Position numbers and translations under genes: made by a program | Shown here: piece after piece, positions 53,189 through 62,674 of the stretch | Layout: every line of letters begins with the position of its first letter | Position numbering within the stretch: the first letter of the stretch is position 1 | NCBI GenBank assembly: GCA_024304985.1 | Contig: JAMWZC010000008.1 | Span: forward strand, 1 to 64,000 | Reading direction: 5' to 3' | Length of the DNA: 64,000 nt | Source: Paracoccaceae bacterium | Lineage (GTDB): Bacteria; Pseudomonadota; Alphaproteobacteria; Rhodobacterales; Rhodobacteraceae | Notes under the pieces: model-generated | Told to the model about the DNA's origin: nothing | Database searches by the model: none | Seen by the model: the letters and a program-made list of their open reading frames with translations, nothing else

Positions 53189-53458
53189 TCAATGCAGCCG
53201 AAACTCCCCCACGACATTGCGCCATTCGCCCGGACTGATCATCTTGCGATGGGTGAACCGCACCGAATGCAGCGGCCCTTCGATCTGGGAATTCCAGAAT
53301 TCGATGAACTTGAACAGCCGCGGATGATCCGGCGCGATGTCATAGTCCTGCCAGACAAAAGTGTTCAGCACATTGCGGTAATCGGGCATGCGATAGAAGA
53401 ATTCGGCAGTGGTCAGACCATAGCCCTTGAGCATCAGTTCCGTTTCAGAAGCCTGCAT
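53189..53458 (-). CDS. usg: Usg family protein
   Basis: 89 residues. The sequence LKGYGLTTAEFFYRMPDYRNVLNTFVWQDYDIAPD matches Usg, a small protein named from its position upstream of trp genes in other alphaproteobacteria; its function is unknown. AGGGTGA lies seven bases before the start at 53458; the longer frame to 53494 is not supported. Divergent from gyrA across a 193-base AT-rich gap. Confidence 0.85.
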   Translation of the reverse strand: MQASETELMLKGYGLTTAEFFYRMPDYRNVLNTFVWQDYDIAPDHPRLFKFIEFWNSQIEGPLHSVRFTHRKMISPGEWRNVVGEFRLH

Positions 53459-53577
53459 GTTGTCACCCTGTTCACGACTCGATAGGAAAATCATGCCAAG
53501 GTTAAATTACTTTTCAATAAAAACAGTATGTTAGCAATCACATCCGCTGGCTGCCAAATGCAGGCGGCTTGCGGCAT

Positions 53578-53607
53578 TGCACCCTATATCCAGCCTCTGA
53601 TATAGTC
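53578..53607 (+). promoter_or_regulatory. Promoter candidate for gyrA
   Basis: TTGCAC (53578-53583) and TATAGT (53602-53607) separated by 18 bases, in an AT-rich stretch; a transcript would start about 40 bases before the gyrA GTG. Confidence 0.5.
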
Positions 53608-53651
53608 TGCCCAACAAGATATAGAGAAACTGGACAGAGCGGTTAAATCAC

Positions 53652-56387
53652 GTGAACGACACGCCGGAAACCCCTGAAAACGAAGACGAAAACGCGCCGA
53701 CGCGGACCGTGTTCGATGGCCCCTCCATCTCGATCACCGAGGAGATGAAGACCTCCTATCTCGATTACGCGATGAGCGTGATCGTCAGCCGCGCGATCCC
53801 CGATCTGCGGGACGGTCTGAAACCGGTGCATCGCCGCATCCTCTATGCGATGAACGAAGTGGGCAATACCCACGACAAACCTTACCGCAAATCGGCGCGT
53901 CCCGTGGGCGATGTGATGGGTAAATACCACCCGCATGGCGACAGCGCGATCTATGACGCGCTGGTGCGGATGGCGCAGGATTTCTCGATGTCGCTGCCGC
54001 TTCTGGACGGTCAGGGCAACTTCGGCTCGATGGATGGCGATAACGCCGCCGCCATGCGCTATACCGAAGTGCGGATGGACAAGCCCGCCGCTTTCCTTTT
54101 GGCCGATATCGACAAGGATACGGTCAACTTTCAGGACAACTATGACGGCAAAGACCGCGAACCCACGGTTCTGCCGGCACGGTTCCCGAACATGCTGGTC
54201 AATGGTGCGGGCGGTATCGCCGTCGGCATGGCCACCAACATCCCGCCGCATAACCTTGGCGAAGTCGTGGATGCCACGCTGGCCCTGATCGAGAACCCGG
54301 ACCTCACGTCTGAGGATCTGATCGAATACATTCCGGGGCCGGATTTTCCCACCGGTGGCCTGATGCTGGGCCGTTCTGGCGCGCGCAAGGCCTATCTCGA
54401 AGGGCGTGGCTCGGTCATTATCCGCGCCAAGACCAAGATCGAGGAATTGCGCAAGGACCGCTACGCCATCATCGTCGAGCAGATCCCCTATCAAGTCAAC
54501 AAGGCCGCGATGATCGAAAAGATCGCCGAACAGGTGCGCGAGAAAAAGATCGAAGGCGTGGCCCATGTGCAGGATGAAAGCGACCGCAACGGCGTGCGCG
54601 TGGTCATCGAACTCAAGCGCGACGCCACACCCGAGGTGGTGCTGAACCAGCTTTACCGCTTCACGCCGATGCAGACCTATTTCGGGTGCAACATGCTGGC
54701 GCTGAACGGCGGTCGGCCGGAACAACTGACCCTGCTGCGGTTCCTGTCCAGCTTCATCGCCTTCCGCGAGGAAGTGGTGGCCCGCCGCACCGCGTTTGAA
54801 CTGCGCAAGGCCCGCGAGCGCAGCCATATCCTCTGCGGTCTGGCCGTGGCCGTCACCAATGTCGATGAGGTCGTGGCCACGATCCGCGCCTCGGCCGATG
54901 CGGCGGATGCGCGTGACAAGCTGATGACCCGCGCCTGGCCCGCCCGCGACATCGCGGAATATATCCGCCTGATCGACGATCCGTCCCACACGGTGAACGA
55001 GGACGGCACCTATTTCCTGTCCGAGATCCAGGCCCGTGCCATTCTGGAACTGCGCCTGCAACGCCTGACCCAGCTGGGCGTCAAGGAAGTCACCGACGAG
55101 TTGCAGGAACTGGCTGCCAAGATCCGCGAATACCTTGAGATTCTCGCCAGCCGCGAGCGGATCATGGGCATCATCTCGGACGAACTGCGCGAGGTGAAGG
55201 ACCTGTTCGCCGTGCCCCGCCGGACCGAGATCGTCGACTGGGCTGGCGACATGGACGACGAAGACCTGATCGAGCGCGAAGACATGGTCGTCACGATCAC
55301 CTCGGGCGGCTATATCAAGCGCACGCCTTTGGCCGATTTCCGCGCCCAGAAACGTGGCGGCAAGGGCCTGTCTGGAATGCAGACCAAGGAAGAGGATGTC
55401 GTCACCACCCTTTTCGTGGCCAATACCCATGACCAGCTTCTGTTCTTCACGACTGACGGGATGGTCTACAAGCTCAAGACCTGGCGTCTGCCGCTGGGCG
55501 GGCGCACCTCCAAGGGCAAGGCCATCGTCAATATCCTGCCGATCCCGCCGGGTGTGTCGATTGCGGCGATCATGCCGGTGGACCGCCCCGATACGGAATG
55601 GGACGATCTGCAGATCGTGTTCGCCACCTCGGCGGGTGATGTGCGCCGCAACGCGCTGTCGGATTTCACCAATGTCAAATCCAACGGCAAGATCGCTATG
55701 AAACTGCCAGAGGATGTAGAACTGGTAAACGCGCGGATCTGCTCGCCGGATGATGACGTGATGCTGGTCACGGATTCGGGCCGCGCGATCCGCTTTTCCA
55801 CCACTGATGTGCGGGTCTTCAAGGGCCGCGATTCCACCGGGGTGCGCGGTATCCGCCTCTTGGGTGACGACCGCGTGGTGTCCATGTCCGTGATCCGCCA
55901 TTTCGACGCCACCGCAGAAGAGAGGGCGGCCTATCTCAAGATGCGCCGCGCCATGGCCGGTCTTGCCGATGATGCCGAGGCCGAGGATGAGGAAGCCCCC
56001 GCAGATCCCAACTTCTCGACCGAACGCTATGCGGAAATGTCCGCCGCCGAGAATCTGATCCTCACGATCACGGCCAATGGTTCGGGCAAGCTATCCTCCA
56101 GCCATGACTATCCTGTCCGCGGACGCGGCGGCATGGGTGTCACTGCGATGGACAAGGCGATGCGCGGCGGCGCCCTCGTCGCCTCCTTCCCCGTCGAGAT
56201 GGACGATCAGGTGATGCTTGCCACCTCCAAGGGTCAGTCCATCCGCGTGCCTGTGGACGGAATTTCCTTCCGCTCGCGCTCGGCCGGCGGCGTCAAGGTC
56301 TTCAACACCGGCACAGGCGAGGTCGTCGTCTCGGTCGCGCGTATCGCCGATCAGGGCGACGAAGAGGTCGAGGCCGCGGGCGAATAA
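53652..56387 (+). CDS. gyrA: DNA gyrase subunit A
   Basis: 911 residues starting with GTG. Breakage-reunion domain with active tyrosine Y137 in AAAMRYTEV, tower and coiled coil, then a six-bladed C-terminal DNA-wrapping domain containing the GyrA box (QKRGGKG) around residue 560. The quinolone region [10 protein letters not shown] keeps Ser (98) and Asp (102), the sensitive form. An acidic loop ([15 protein letters not shown]) near residue 770 interrupts the C-terminal domain and accounts for part of the extra length over E. coli. Strong terminator after it. Confidence 0.97.
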   Translation: MNDTPETPENEDENAPTRTVFDGPSISITEEMKTSYLDYAMSVIVSRAIPDLRDGLKPVHRRILYAMNEVGNTHDKPYRKSARPVGDVMGKYHPHGDSAIYDALVRMAQDFSMSLPLLDGQGNFGSMDGDNAAAMRYTEVRMDKPAAFLLADIDKDTVNFQDNYDGKDREPTVLPARFPNMLVNGAGGIAVGMATNIPPHNLGEVVDATLALIENPDLTSEDLIEYIPGPDFPTGGLMLGRSGARKAYLEGRGSVIIRAKTKIEELRKDRYAIIVEQIPYQVNKAAMIEKIAEQVREKKIEGVAHVQDESDRNGVRVVIELKRDATPEVVLNQLYRFTPMQTYFGCNMLALNGGRPEQLTLLRFLSSFIAFREEVVARRTAFELRKARERSHILCGLAVAVTNVDEVVATIRASADAADARDKLMTRAWPARDIAEYIRLIDDPSHTVNEDGTYFLSEIQARAILELRLQRLTQLGVKEVTDELQELAAKIREYLEILASRERIMGIISDELREVKDLFAVPRRTEIVDWAGDMDDEDLIEREDMVVTITSGGYIKRTPLADFRAQKRGGKGLSGMQTKEEDVVTTLFVANTHDQLLFFTTDGMVYKLKTWRLPLGGRTSKGKAIVNILPIPPGVSIAAIMPVDRPDTEWDDLQIVFATSAGDVRRNALSDFTNVKSNGKIAMKLPEDVELVNARICSPDDDVMLVTDSGRAIRFSTTDVRVFKGRDSTGVRGIRLLGDDRVVSMSVIRHFDATAEERAAYLKMRRAMAGLADDAEAEDEEAPADPNFSTERYAEMSAAENLILTITANGSGKLSSSHDYPVRGRGGMGVTAMDKAMRGGALVASFPVEMDDQVMLATSKGQSIRVPVDGISFRSRSAGGVKVFNTGTGEVVVSVARIADQGDEEVEAAGE

Positions 56388-56394
56388 GCCCCGG

Positions 56395-56416
56395 TTTCTT
56401 CTTGCGCCAAATATCC
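56395..56416. repeat. Dispersed 22-base intergenic motif, copy 3
   Basis: TTTCTTCTTGC-GCC-AAATATCC immediately after the gyrA stop, identical at 19 of 22 positions to 6045-6066. Confidence 0.55.
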
Positions 56417-56443
56417 TCGGGGGGTCAAACCCGCAGGGTTTGG

Positions 56444-56467
56444 AAGGGGGGCAGACAGCCCCCCTTT
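56444..56467 (+). terminator. Terminator after gyrA
   Basis: AAGGGGGGC / GCCCCCCTT stem with loop AGACA and a following T. It lies in the 99-base gap between gyrA and the convergent carboxypeptidase gene. Confidence 0.75.
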
Positions 56468-56486
56468 CACCATTCAGAGGCAGGCG

Positions 56487-57974
56487 TCACAGATCGTAAA
56501 TTGCGCCGAACTTGTCCTTGAGATAGGTCAGCAACGGGGCTTCCGACGGCTCTATCCCTGCGGCCTGCGCGATCACCTCGCGCGGCGTGAACAGCCCGCC
56601 ATGACGCTGCACACTCTCGCGCAGCCAACCCGTCGCCCCGGAAGTATTGCCCTGCGCCAGTTGCGCGTCCAGCCCCGGCAGCGCGGCGCGCATCGCCTGA
56701 TGCAGGCACCCCGCATAGACATTGCCCAGACTGTAGGTCGGAAAATACCCGAACAATCCCACAGACCAATGCACATCCTGCAAGCATCCGTTCGAGGGTT
56801 TATCGACCGCAAAGCCGAAATCAGCCAGAAAGCGGTCGTTCCACGCCGCCTCAAGATCGGCCACGGCCAGATCCCCCGCTATCAGCGCGCGTTCCAGATC
56901 GAAGCGCAGCATCACATGCAGATTGTATTGCACCTCATCCGCTTCGGTCCGGATAAAGCCGTTCTGCAGGCGGTTCACGGCGACGTAGAATTCATCCTCG
57001 TCCTTGATGCCGAAATCACCAAAGGCATCGCGCATCTGTCCGTAAAGCCAGCCTGTAAAGGCGCGGCTGCGGCCGATCTGGTTCTCATAGATGCGGGACT
57101 GGCTTTCATGCACTCCCATAGACACGCCCTGCCCCAGCGGGGTCAGCCCATAGGCCGCGTCAATCCCCTGCTCATAGCAGGCGTGACCGACCTCGTGGAT
57201 CGTCGAATAGAAGCAGTTGAACGGGTCCTCGGGATTGGTCCGCGTGGTGATCCGCACGTCACGCCCCGACCCGCTGGAGAAGGGATGCACCGCCTTGTCC
57301 AGCCGTCCGATCTGGAAGTCATAGCCGAAGGTCCGCGCCAGAAGATGCGTCAGTTGCATCTGCGCTGCCTCGTCAAACCGCCCTGACAGACCCTTCGGTG
57401 CAGGTCGCGCCAGACAGGCCCCGCGCAACTCCACCAAGGGTCCGCGCAAGGCGCCGAACATCGCCTCAAGATCCGCCGCCTTTGCCTCGGGCTCGTAATC
57501 ATCCAGAAGCGCGTCATAGGGATCATGGCCTGCGGCCAGTGCCGCCGCCTCCGCGCGCTTCAGGGCCACGATCCGCTCCAGCACCGGCAGGAACGCCGCC
57601 ACATCCTCGGCGGCCCGTGCCTCGGCCCATTGACCCTGCGCGCGGCTGGTGACGCGCGCCAGTTCCTCGGCCAGATCGGCGGGCAGTTTGCGGGCACGGT
57701 CGAAACTGCGCCGGATATGGCGCAATTGCGCACGGCCCACCGCATCCAGCGTGCCCTCGTCAATCGCAGCCAGCCAATCGCCCACACGCGGATCGGTGCG
57801 CCGCGCATGCAGCACACTTTCCATCGCGGCCATTTCCTCGGCCCGCTGATCGGCGGCGCCGCGCGGCATCATCGTTTCCTGATCCCAGCCCAGACGACCC
57901 GCCACCTGTCCCAAGGCGAAGGTCTGCCGTTGATGCGCCATCAGCGCGTCATAGGCGCCAGCCGTGTTGCTCAT
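56487..57974 (-). CDS. Metallocarboxypeptidase Taq, M32 family
   Basis: About 495 residues, standard M32 size. Zinc motif HEVGHACYEQG (HExxH) near residue 255, with downstream GVSMGVHESQSRIYENQIGRS, the other conserved M32 block, and the start GRLGWDQETMMP. It removes C-terminal amino acids from peptides in the cytoplasm. Start at 57974 overlaps the ctaA stop by four bases; the frame extending to 58088 lies inside ctaA and is rejected. Confidence 0.93.
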   Translation of the reverse strand: MSNTAGAYDALMAHQRQTFALGQVAGRLGWDQETMMPRGAADQRAEEMAAMESVLHARRTDPRVGDWLAAIDEGTLDAVGRAQLRHIRRSFDRARKLPADLAEELARVTSRAQGQWAEARAAEDVAAFLPVLERIVALKRAEAAALAAGHDPYDALLDDYEPEAKAADLEAMFGALRGPLVELRGACLARPAPKGLSGRFDEAAQMQLTHLLARTFGYDFQIGRLDKAVHPFSSGSGRDVRITTRTNPEDPFNCFYSTIHEVGHACYEQGIDAAYGLTPLGQGVSMGVHESQSRIYENQIGRSRAFTGWLYGQMRDAFGDFGIKDEDEFYVAVNRLQNGFIRTEADEVQYNLHVMLRFDLERALIAGDLAVADLEAAWNDRFLADFGFAVDKPSNGCLQDVHWSVGLFGYFPTYSLGNVYAGCLHQAMRAALPGLDAQLAQGNTSGATGWLRESVQRHGGLFTPREVIAQAAGIEPSEAPLLTYLKDKFGAIYDL

Positions 57975-59119
57975 GCCCGTGCCCCCCGGATCGAGGTGAC
58001 GACCGGATAGGCCGAAAGATAGCGCGCCCGCAGGATCAGCACCCAGAGGATCACCGCCAACACCTGATGCAGGATCGCGATTTCCCATGGTGCGGCCGTC
58101 ATCACTGTGACGATCCCCAGCACGATCTGCGCCAGCAGCGTGGCGAAGACCAGATTGAAGGCCCCCCGCGTGGCCTCATGCGCGCTTTTGCGACCTCGCA
58201 GCCAGACCACGATCCCGAAGGCCAGCAACAGATAGCCGCTGACGCGGTGAATGAACTGCACCAGACCGGGGTTCTCGAAGAAATTCTTCCACAGCGGTTC
58301 AATCATGAAGGGATTGGGCGGGATCACCTGCCCCCCCATCAACGGCCAGTCGGTATAGGAGCGGCCGGCGTCGATCCCGGCGACCAGCGCGCCAAGAAGG
58401 ATCTGGAGAAAGGCGAAATGCATCAGCCCCGTGGACAGGCCGAACAGTTTGTCCTCTTTGGCGCGGCGCGCCTGCAGCAGGTCACGCTCGGTCCGGCCCA
58501 ACAAAAAGACATACCAGGCGATGAACCCAAGGATCACGAAGGCCAGGCCCAGATGCGTCGCCAGACGATAGCTGGCCACGCTGGTCATGCTGCCAGTCAG
58601 ACCCGACGCCACCATCCACCAGCCGATGAAGCCCTGCAAACCACCTAGCGCCCCGATGAACAGCAGGCGCGGCGTCCAGCCCGCCGGAATCTTGCGCGCC
58701 AGCAGAAAGCCCAGAAAACCAAGGCCCCAGACCAGACCGATCACACGACCAAGCTGCCGGTGACCCCATTCCCACCAATAGATGAATTTGAAGTCATCCA
58801 GCTCCATCCAGCGGTTCTGGATCTGGAACTGCGGGATCTGCTGGTATTTGGCAAACTCCGCCTCCCAGTCGGACTGGGACAAGGGCGGGATCGCCCCGGT
58901 CAGGGGCCGCCATTCGGTGATGCTCAAGCCGCTGTCTGTCAGACGGGTCAGACCACCCACGGCGATCATCACCATCACCAGCGCAAAAAGCACCATCAGC
59001 CAGCCCCGGATCGCACCACGCGCGCCCGTATGGCCCTTGTCGATCAATCCGCCCTGCGGTGTGGGCCTGCTGTCGGCCCCGGTGGCAACCTCTTCGAAAA
59101 TCGCGCGTTTCTTGGTCAT
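57971..59119 (-). CDS. ctaA: Heme A synthase CtaA
   Basis: 382 residues with eight membrane segments. Conserved VMIAVGGLTRLTDSGLSITEWRPLTGAIPP, the heme-ligand histidines in WWEWGHRQLGR and IHRVSGYL, and ATHLGLAFV. It converts heme O to heme A for cytochrome aa3 oxidase, acting in the inner membrane. AGGAGA precedes the start at 59119. Coupled to the M32 gene downstream and 24 bases after trmJ upstream; no other cox genes are in the window. Confidence 0.95.
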   Translation of the reverse strand: MTKKRAIFEEVATGADSRPTPQGGLIDKGHTGARGAIRGWLMVLFALVMVMIAVGGLTRLTDSGLSITEWRPLTGAIPPLSQSDWEAEFAKYQQIPQFQIQNRWMELDDFKFIYWWEWGHRQLGRVIGLVWGLGFLGFLLARKIPAGWTPRLLFIGALGGLQGFIGWWMVASGLTGSMTSVASYRLATHLGLAFVILGFIAWYVFLLGRTERDLLQARRAKEDKLFGLSTGLMHFAFLQILLGALVAGIDAGRSYTDWPLMGGQVIPPNPFMIEPLWKNFFENPGLVQFIHRVSGYLLLAFGIVVWLRGRKSAHEATRGAFNLVFATLLAQIVLGIVTVMTAAPWEIAILHQVLAVILWVLILRARYLSAYPVVTSIRGARA

Positions 59120-59143
59120 CGTCGTCTCCTGTCGATGCCGAAC

Positions 59144-59917
59144 CTAGGGCTTGTCTGCGGGATCGTCCAGAACCTGACCCCGCTCTTTCCAGCGCACCAT
59201 TTGACGCAGGATACCATGCAGCATCTGCACATCGGCGCGAGTCAGCCGCATCCGGCTCCAGAGGTTGCGCAGGTTCATTTTCATGCTGTCGGCCTTGGTC
59301 GCAGGGAAAAAGAAACCAGCCTCGACCAGACGCTCTTCATAGTGCCGCGCCAGCGCCTCGACCTCGGTGCCATTGGCCCAGTCGGTGCGGCCCATCTCGA
59401 CCATCTCGTGCTGCACCTGTTCGGTCTGCCTGCGCCACTCATAGGCCGTCAGCAGCACGCATTGCGCAAGGTTCAGGCTGGGAAAGTCGGGGTTTACCGG
59501 AACCGTGATGATCGCATTGGCCTGAGCCACGTCCTCATTCTCAAGCCCTGCGCGTTCCGGCCCGAACAGCACTGCCACCTTCTCGCCGCGGGCCACCATC
59601 TCGGCCGCCAGTTCCATGGCGCGTTCGGGGCTGTAGACCGGTTTGGTCAGCCCGCGCCCGCGTGCCGTGGTGGCGAAGGTATAGGTCATGCCCGACAAGG
59701 CTGCCGGCAGATCGTCATGCAACTGCGCCTCATCCAGAAGCCGCCCCGCGCCGCTGGCCATGGCAACCGCACGGGTATTCGGCCAGCCGTCGCGCGGTCC
59801 CACCACATGCATCCGGTCCAGCCCGAAATTCCACATCGCACGGGCGGCGGCCCCGATATTCTCGCCCATCTGGGGGCGGACAAGGACAAAGGCGGGCTGG
59901 GGTTTGGGGCTGGGCAT
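59144..59917 (-). CDS. trmJ: tRNA (Cm32/Um32) 2'-O-methyltransferase TrmJ
   Basis: 257 residues of the SPOUT superfamily. Motif 1 VLVRPQMGENIGAAARAMWNFG, motif 2 VAVLFGPERAGLENEDVAQAN and motif 3 FPSLNLAQCVLLTAYEW form the knotted SAM site; the C-terminal 90 residues are the TrmJ-type helical extension. It methylates ribose at position 32 of several tRNAs. Divergent from the ThiE-like gene across about 135 bases. Confidence 0.9.
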   Translation of the reverse strand: MPSPKPQPAFVLVRPQMGENIGAAARAMWNFGLDRMHVVGPRDGWPNTRAVAMASGAGRLLDEAQLHDDLPAALSGMTYTFATTARGRGLTKPVYSPERAMELAAEMVARGEKVAVLFGPERAGLENEDVAQANAIITVPVNPDFPSLNLAQCVLLTAYEWRRQTEQVQHEMVEMGRTDWANGTEVEALARHYEERLVEAGFFFPATKADSMKMNLRNLWSRMRLTRADVQMLHGILRQMVRWKERGQVLDDPADKP

Positions 59918-60053
59918 CGCGGTCTCCGTCAGGGCTGGCGCGTGATACGCCAGCGCGCCGCCGTTTCCAAGCGGTTATGGGATCACCTGCCCGATGGTCA
60001 AAGCCGCAAATCCCCGGTATGACACCGCCATGACATTCAAGGAGCCTGACCCG

Positions 60054-60689
60054 ATGGCCGAAACGCCTGACGCCCCGCAGCAGCCGCAGCTTTACCTGAT
60101 CACCCCGCCGACCTTCGATCTTGAGGTGTTTCCCGATCTTCTGGCCCGCGTTCTGGACGCGCAGGCCGTGGCCTGCGTCCGTCTGGCACTGGCCAGCAAG
60201 GACGAGGACAACGTGGCCCGCGCCGCCGATGCGCTGCGCGAGGTGACCCATGCTCGCGACGTGGCCTTGGTGATCGAAAGCCATGTCCTGATGGTGGAAC
60301 GGCTGGGTCTTGACGGCGTCCATCTGACCGATGGCGCGCGTTCGGTTCGCAAGGTGCGCAAGGACCTTGGCCCTGATGCGATCGTCGGCGCCTTCTGCGG
60401 TATCCAGCGCCATGAGGGTATGAACGCGGGCGAGGGCGGGGCGGATTACATCAGCTTCGGTCCCGTGGGCGAGAACCCTTTGGGCGATGGCAGCCGCGCG
60501 GAACTGGAGATTTTCGAATGGTGGTCCGAGATCATCGAAGTGCCCGTCGTGGCCGAAGGTGCCCTGACCGAAGATCTGATCCGCCAGCTTGCCCCGATCA
60601 CCGATTTCATCGCCTTGGGGGATGAAATCTGGTCCAAGGCCGATCCGGTTGTGGAACTGGCACGCCTGACGAAAGCCATGCAGGTCTGA
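60054..60689 (+). CDS. Thiamine phosphate synthase-like protein (ThiE/TenI superfamily)
   Basis: 211 residues forming a TIM barrel with LYLITPP at strand 1, LGLDGVHLTDGARSVRKVRK, GAFCGIQRHEGMNAGEGGADYISFGPV and VVAEGALTEDLIRQL. It aligns with ThiE, but the pyrophosphate-binding GxSxHS after strand 5 reads GAFCGIQRHE, so catalysis of HMP-PP plus THZ-P coupling is not certain; TenI-like or another role is possible. No other thiamine gene or TPP riboswitch is nearby. AAGGAG precedes the start at 60054 by nine bases. Confidence 0.75.
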   Translation: MAETPDAPQQPQLYLITPPTFDLEVFPDLLARVLDAQAVACVRLALASKDEDNVARAADALREVTHARDVALVIESHVLMVERLGLDGVHLTDGARSVRKVRKDLGPDAIVGAFCGIQRHEGMNAGEGGADYISFGPVGENPLGDGSRAELEIFEWWSEIIEVPVVAEGALTEDLIRQLAPITDFIALGDEIWSKADPVVELARLTKAMQV

Positions 60690-60692
60690 CAG

Positions 60693-61526
60693 TCATCCCT
60701 GTGCCGTGCCGTGCAACAGCCCGGCACGCACCACATCTTCGACATGAGCAGCCAGAGACTTGCGGTTCGGGAAGGCATCGACCCGCACCGGCGCGTGATA
60801 GACCACTTCGACCGATCCATTGCGCGGCGCCGCCAGAACCTTGGCCAGATGCGGCCCAAAGCCCATATCGCCCCACCAGCCATAGAACCGCGCCTCCTCG
60901 CCCTCAGGCGCGCGGTAGATCAGTGTCACCGGCTGTATCCATGTGCGATGCCGCAGATCATCCGAGAAAAACGCCTGAAACAGCGTGGACTTGAAGGGCA
61001 GCACCAAGGTGCCATCGGTCGATGTCCCCTCTGGAAAGAATAGCAGCTTGTGCCCTGCCAGCAGCCGCGCCTCGAACAGATCCTGTTGACGGCGGGCATC
61101 GCGCGGATCGCGGTTGATGAAGACCGTTCCCGTGGCCCGCGCCAGCCAGCCGATGCCGGGCCAGCCTGCTACCTCGGACTTGGACACGAAATAGATCCGC
61201 TTGCGCGCATTCAGCGCGAAAATATCCAGCCACGAGACATGGTTCGCCACAACCGCACCACGCTCCTCCATCCGTTTGCCCCGCACGACATACCTCATGC
61301 CAAGGATGACGAAGGCCGCACGGCACACGCCCTGCGTCAGCCAGGGTGTCACCGGTCTCTGCAGGCCGAAGAGCGGCCTTTCGATCAGGCGTAGCAACAG
61401 CATGAGCCCCAACCCGCCAAAGGTGATGCTGCCCAGAACCGCCCCGCGCAGTATCAGCCTGATCCATCCGCCAGCCGTCAGCGACTGCGCGGGCGGTTCT
61501 GGCGGGGGCACCCAGGCACCGGTCAT
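60693..61526 (-). CDS. olsA: 1-acyl-sn-glycerol-3-phosphate acyltransferase-type OlsA
   Basis: 277 residues, PlsC family. A membrane segment near 30-50, acyltransferase motifs NHVSWLD (HX4D) near residue 95, then GTVFINRD, FPEGTSTDGT and IQPVTLIYR. Next to olsB in a four-base overlap, it is best read as OlsA, which adds the second fatty acid to lyso-ornithine lipid; several alphaproteobacterial OlsA enzymes also work on lyso-phosphatidic acid. Ends three bases from the convergent ThiE-like gene. Confidence 0.88.
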   Translation of the reverse strand: MTGAWVPPPEPPAQSLTAGGWIRLILRGAVLGSITFGGLGLMLLLRLIERPLFGLQRPVTPWLTQGVCRAAFVILGMRYVVRGKRMEERGAVVANHVSWLDIFALNARKRIYFVSKSEVAGWPGIGWLARATGTVFINRDPRDARRQQDLFEARLLAGHKLLFFPEGTSTDGTLVLPFKSTLFQAFFSDDLRHRTWIQPVTLIYRAPEGEEARFYGWWGDMGFGPHLAKVLAAPRNGSVEVVYHAPVRVDAFPNRKSLAAHVEDVVRAGLLHGTAQG

Positions 61527-62311
61527 GGAGACACCGGCCGCGTTGAAACAGGACGGGTGTAAATGGCGCGCTGGCTTTCGTTCATGCGGGCCACGTCCAG
61601 AACCAGACAGACATCCGTGGTGTTGAAGGCGCGGTCCACGAAAGCGCCCTGCCCCACGAATCCACCCAGCCGCAGATAGGCCTTGATCAGTGCCGGCACC
61701 GCCAGCATGGCCGCCTTGCGATCGAGCGCCGCAGTGGGGATGCGGTCCATGGCGGCAAACCCCTCGGGTCGCGCGGTCACCCGCAGGTCATCCGGGACCA
61801 GATGCCTATGATACAGCAAGGACAGAGGCGCCGCCAAGGCATCCACATCGGTGCCATGGAAACTGGCAACACCAAACAGGATCTCGATCCCATGCGCCTC
61901 CACATAGGCAGCCAGCGCATGCCAAAGGTGATACATCCCCATGCCGCCGCGATAGTCGGGGTGCAGGCAGGATCGGCCCAGTTCCAGCAACGGTCGCCCG
62001 CTGGCCTTGAGAACCGACAGGTCATACTCATCCTCGGAATAGAACTGCCCCGCCTGAGCGGCCTGATCCGCCCTGAGAAGGCGATACACCCCGACCACGC
62101 GGTCATCCGGCGCGCGGCTTTCATCCAGTAGCAGCAGATGATCGAAGTAAGGATCGAAACGGTCCCGCTCCAGACGGTTGGTATGGTCGACCAGCGCCCC
62201 GCCGCCGCCCAGTTCCTCGACAAAGACCGCATAGCGCAACCGCTGCGCCGCGCGCAGGTCACCCTCGCTGCGGGCCAGACGAACGACATAGTGCGGCTTG
62301 GCTTGGATCAT
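61523..62311 (-). CDS. olsB: L-ornithine N-alpha-acyltransferase OlsB (GNAT fold)
   Basis: 262 residues. N-terminal GNAT region YVVRLARSEGDLRAAQRLRYAVFVEELGG, then DHLLLLDE, RVVGVYRLLR and LELGRSCLHPDYRGG, the OlsB/hemolysin-like acyltransferase signature. It attaches a 3-hydroxy fatty acyl chain from ACP to ornithine, the first step of ornithine lipid synthesis, used especially under phosphate limitation. Coupled to olsA. A CtrA-like site lies about 140 bases upstream. Confidence 0.88.
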   Translation of the reverse strand: MIQAKPHYVVRLARSEGDLRAAQRLRYAVFVEELGGGGALVDHTNRLERDRFDPYFDHLLLLDESRAPDDRVVGVYRLLRADQAAQAGQFYSEDEYDLSVLKASGRPLLELGRSCLHPDYRGGMGMYHLWHALAAYVEAHGIEILFGVASFHGTDVDALAAPLSLLYHRHLVPDDLRVTARPEGFAAMDRIPTAALDRKAAMLAVPALIKAYLRLGGFVGQGAFVDRAFNTTDVCLVLDVARMNESQRAIYTRPVSTRPVSP

Positions 62312-62444
62312 TCTGCGGCATCCGCTGGGGGCATGTCCCTGTTTTTAGAAAATGACTTGATCCGTGGCAACCACCCGAAACCTTTGACAAAATGACAATG
62401 GATCAGCTGCGGCAGCGCCACATGGGAGGAAAAGACGAGTCGTG

Positions 62445-62459
62445 GTAACCTTTTGTTAA
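62445..62459. promoter_or_regulatory. CtrA-like site between olsB and DUF3553
   Basis: GTAA-N7-TTAA at 62445-62459 differs from the CtrA consensus TTAA-N7-TTAA at one base. It directly follows the DUF3553 stop codon and lies upstream of olsB. It is notable because chpT, which feeds phosphate to CtrA, is the next gene but one. Confidence 0.3.
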
Positions 62460-62648
62460 CTAGTTTGACGGATCAAAGACAGGCATGAGGAAGACGCGGG
62501 AGCCGTCGATGACAACCTTTCCTGCCTCTGGAAAATTGACCGTGATCCTGCCACCTATATTGGACTGCACCTGCCCCAGCCCCCAATCGGGCTGGTCGGG
62601 GTGGCGCACCAGCATCCCCGGTTCCAGAATCGCGTTCATATCCGTCAT
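62460..62648 (-). CDS. DUF3553 family protein
   Basis: 62 residues. The motif LEPGMLVRHPDQPDWGLGQVQSN and VNFPEAGKVVID is the small SH3-like DUF3553 domain, in some larger proteins found at the end of UvrD-type helicases. Function unknown. GAGGTGGGG precedes the start; a second ATG at 62639 is possible. Divergent from chpT, only 26 bases apart, so their promoters overlap. Confidence 0.85.
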   Translation of the reverse strand: MTDMNAILEPGMLVRHPDQPDWGLGQVQSNIGGRITVNFPEAGKVVIDGSRVFLMPVFDPSN

Positions 62649-62674
62649 GTCCCCACCTCAAATCGGAGACCTTG

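Noticed and set aside
53643-55901. A 752-codon minus-strand open frame antisense to gyrA
   Set aside because: gyrA is certain on the other strand, and the antisense composition (His, Gly, Asp, Val) is a codon shadow.
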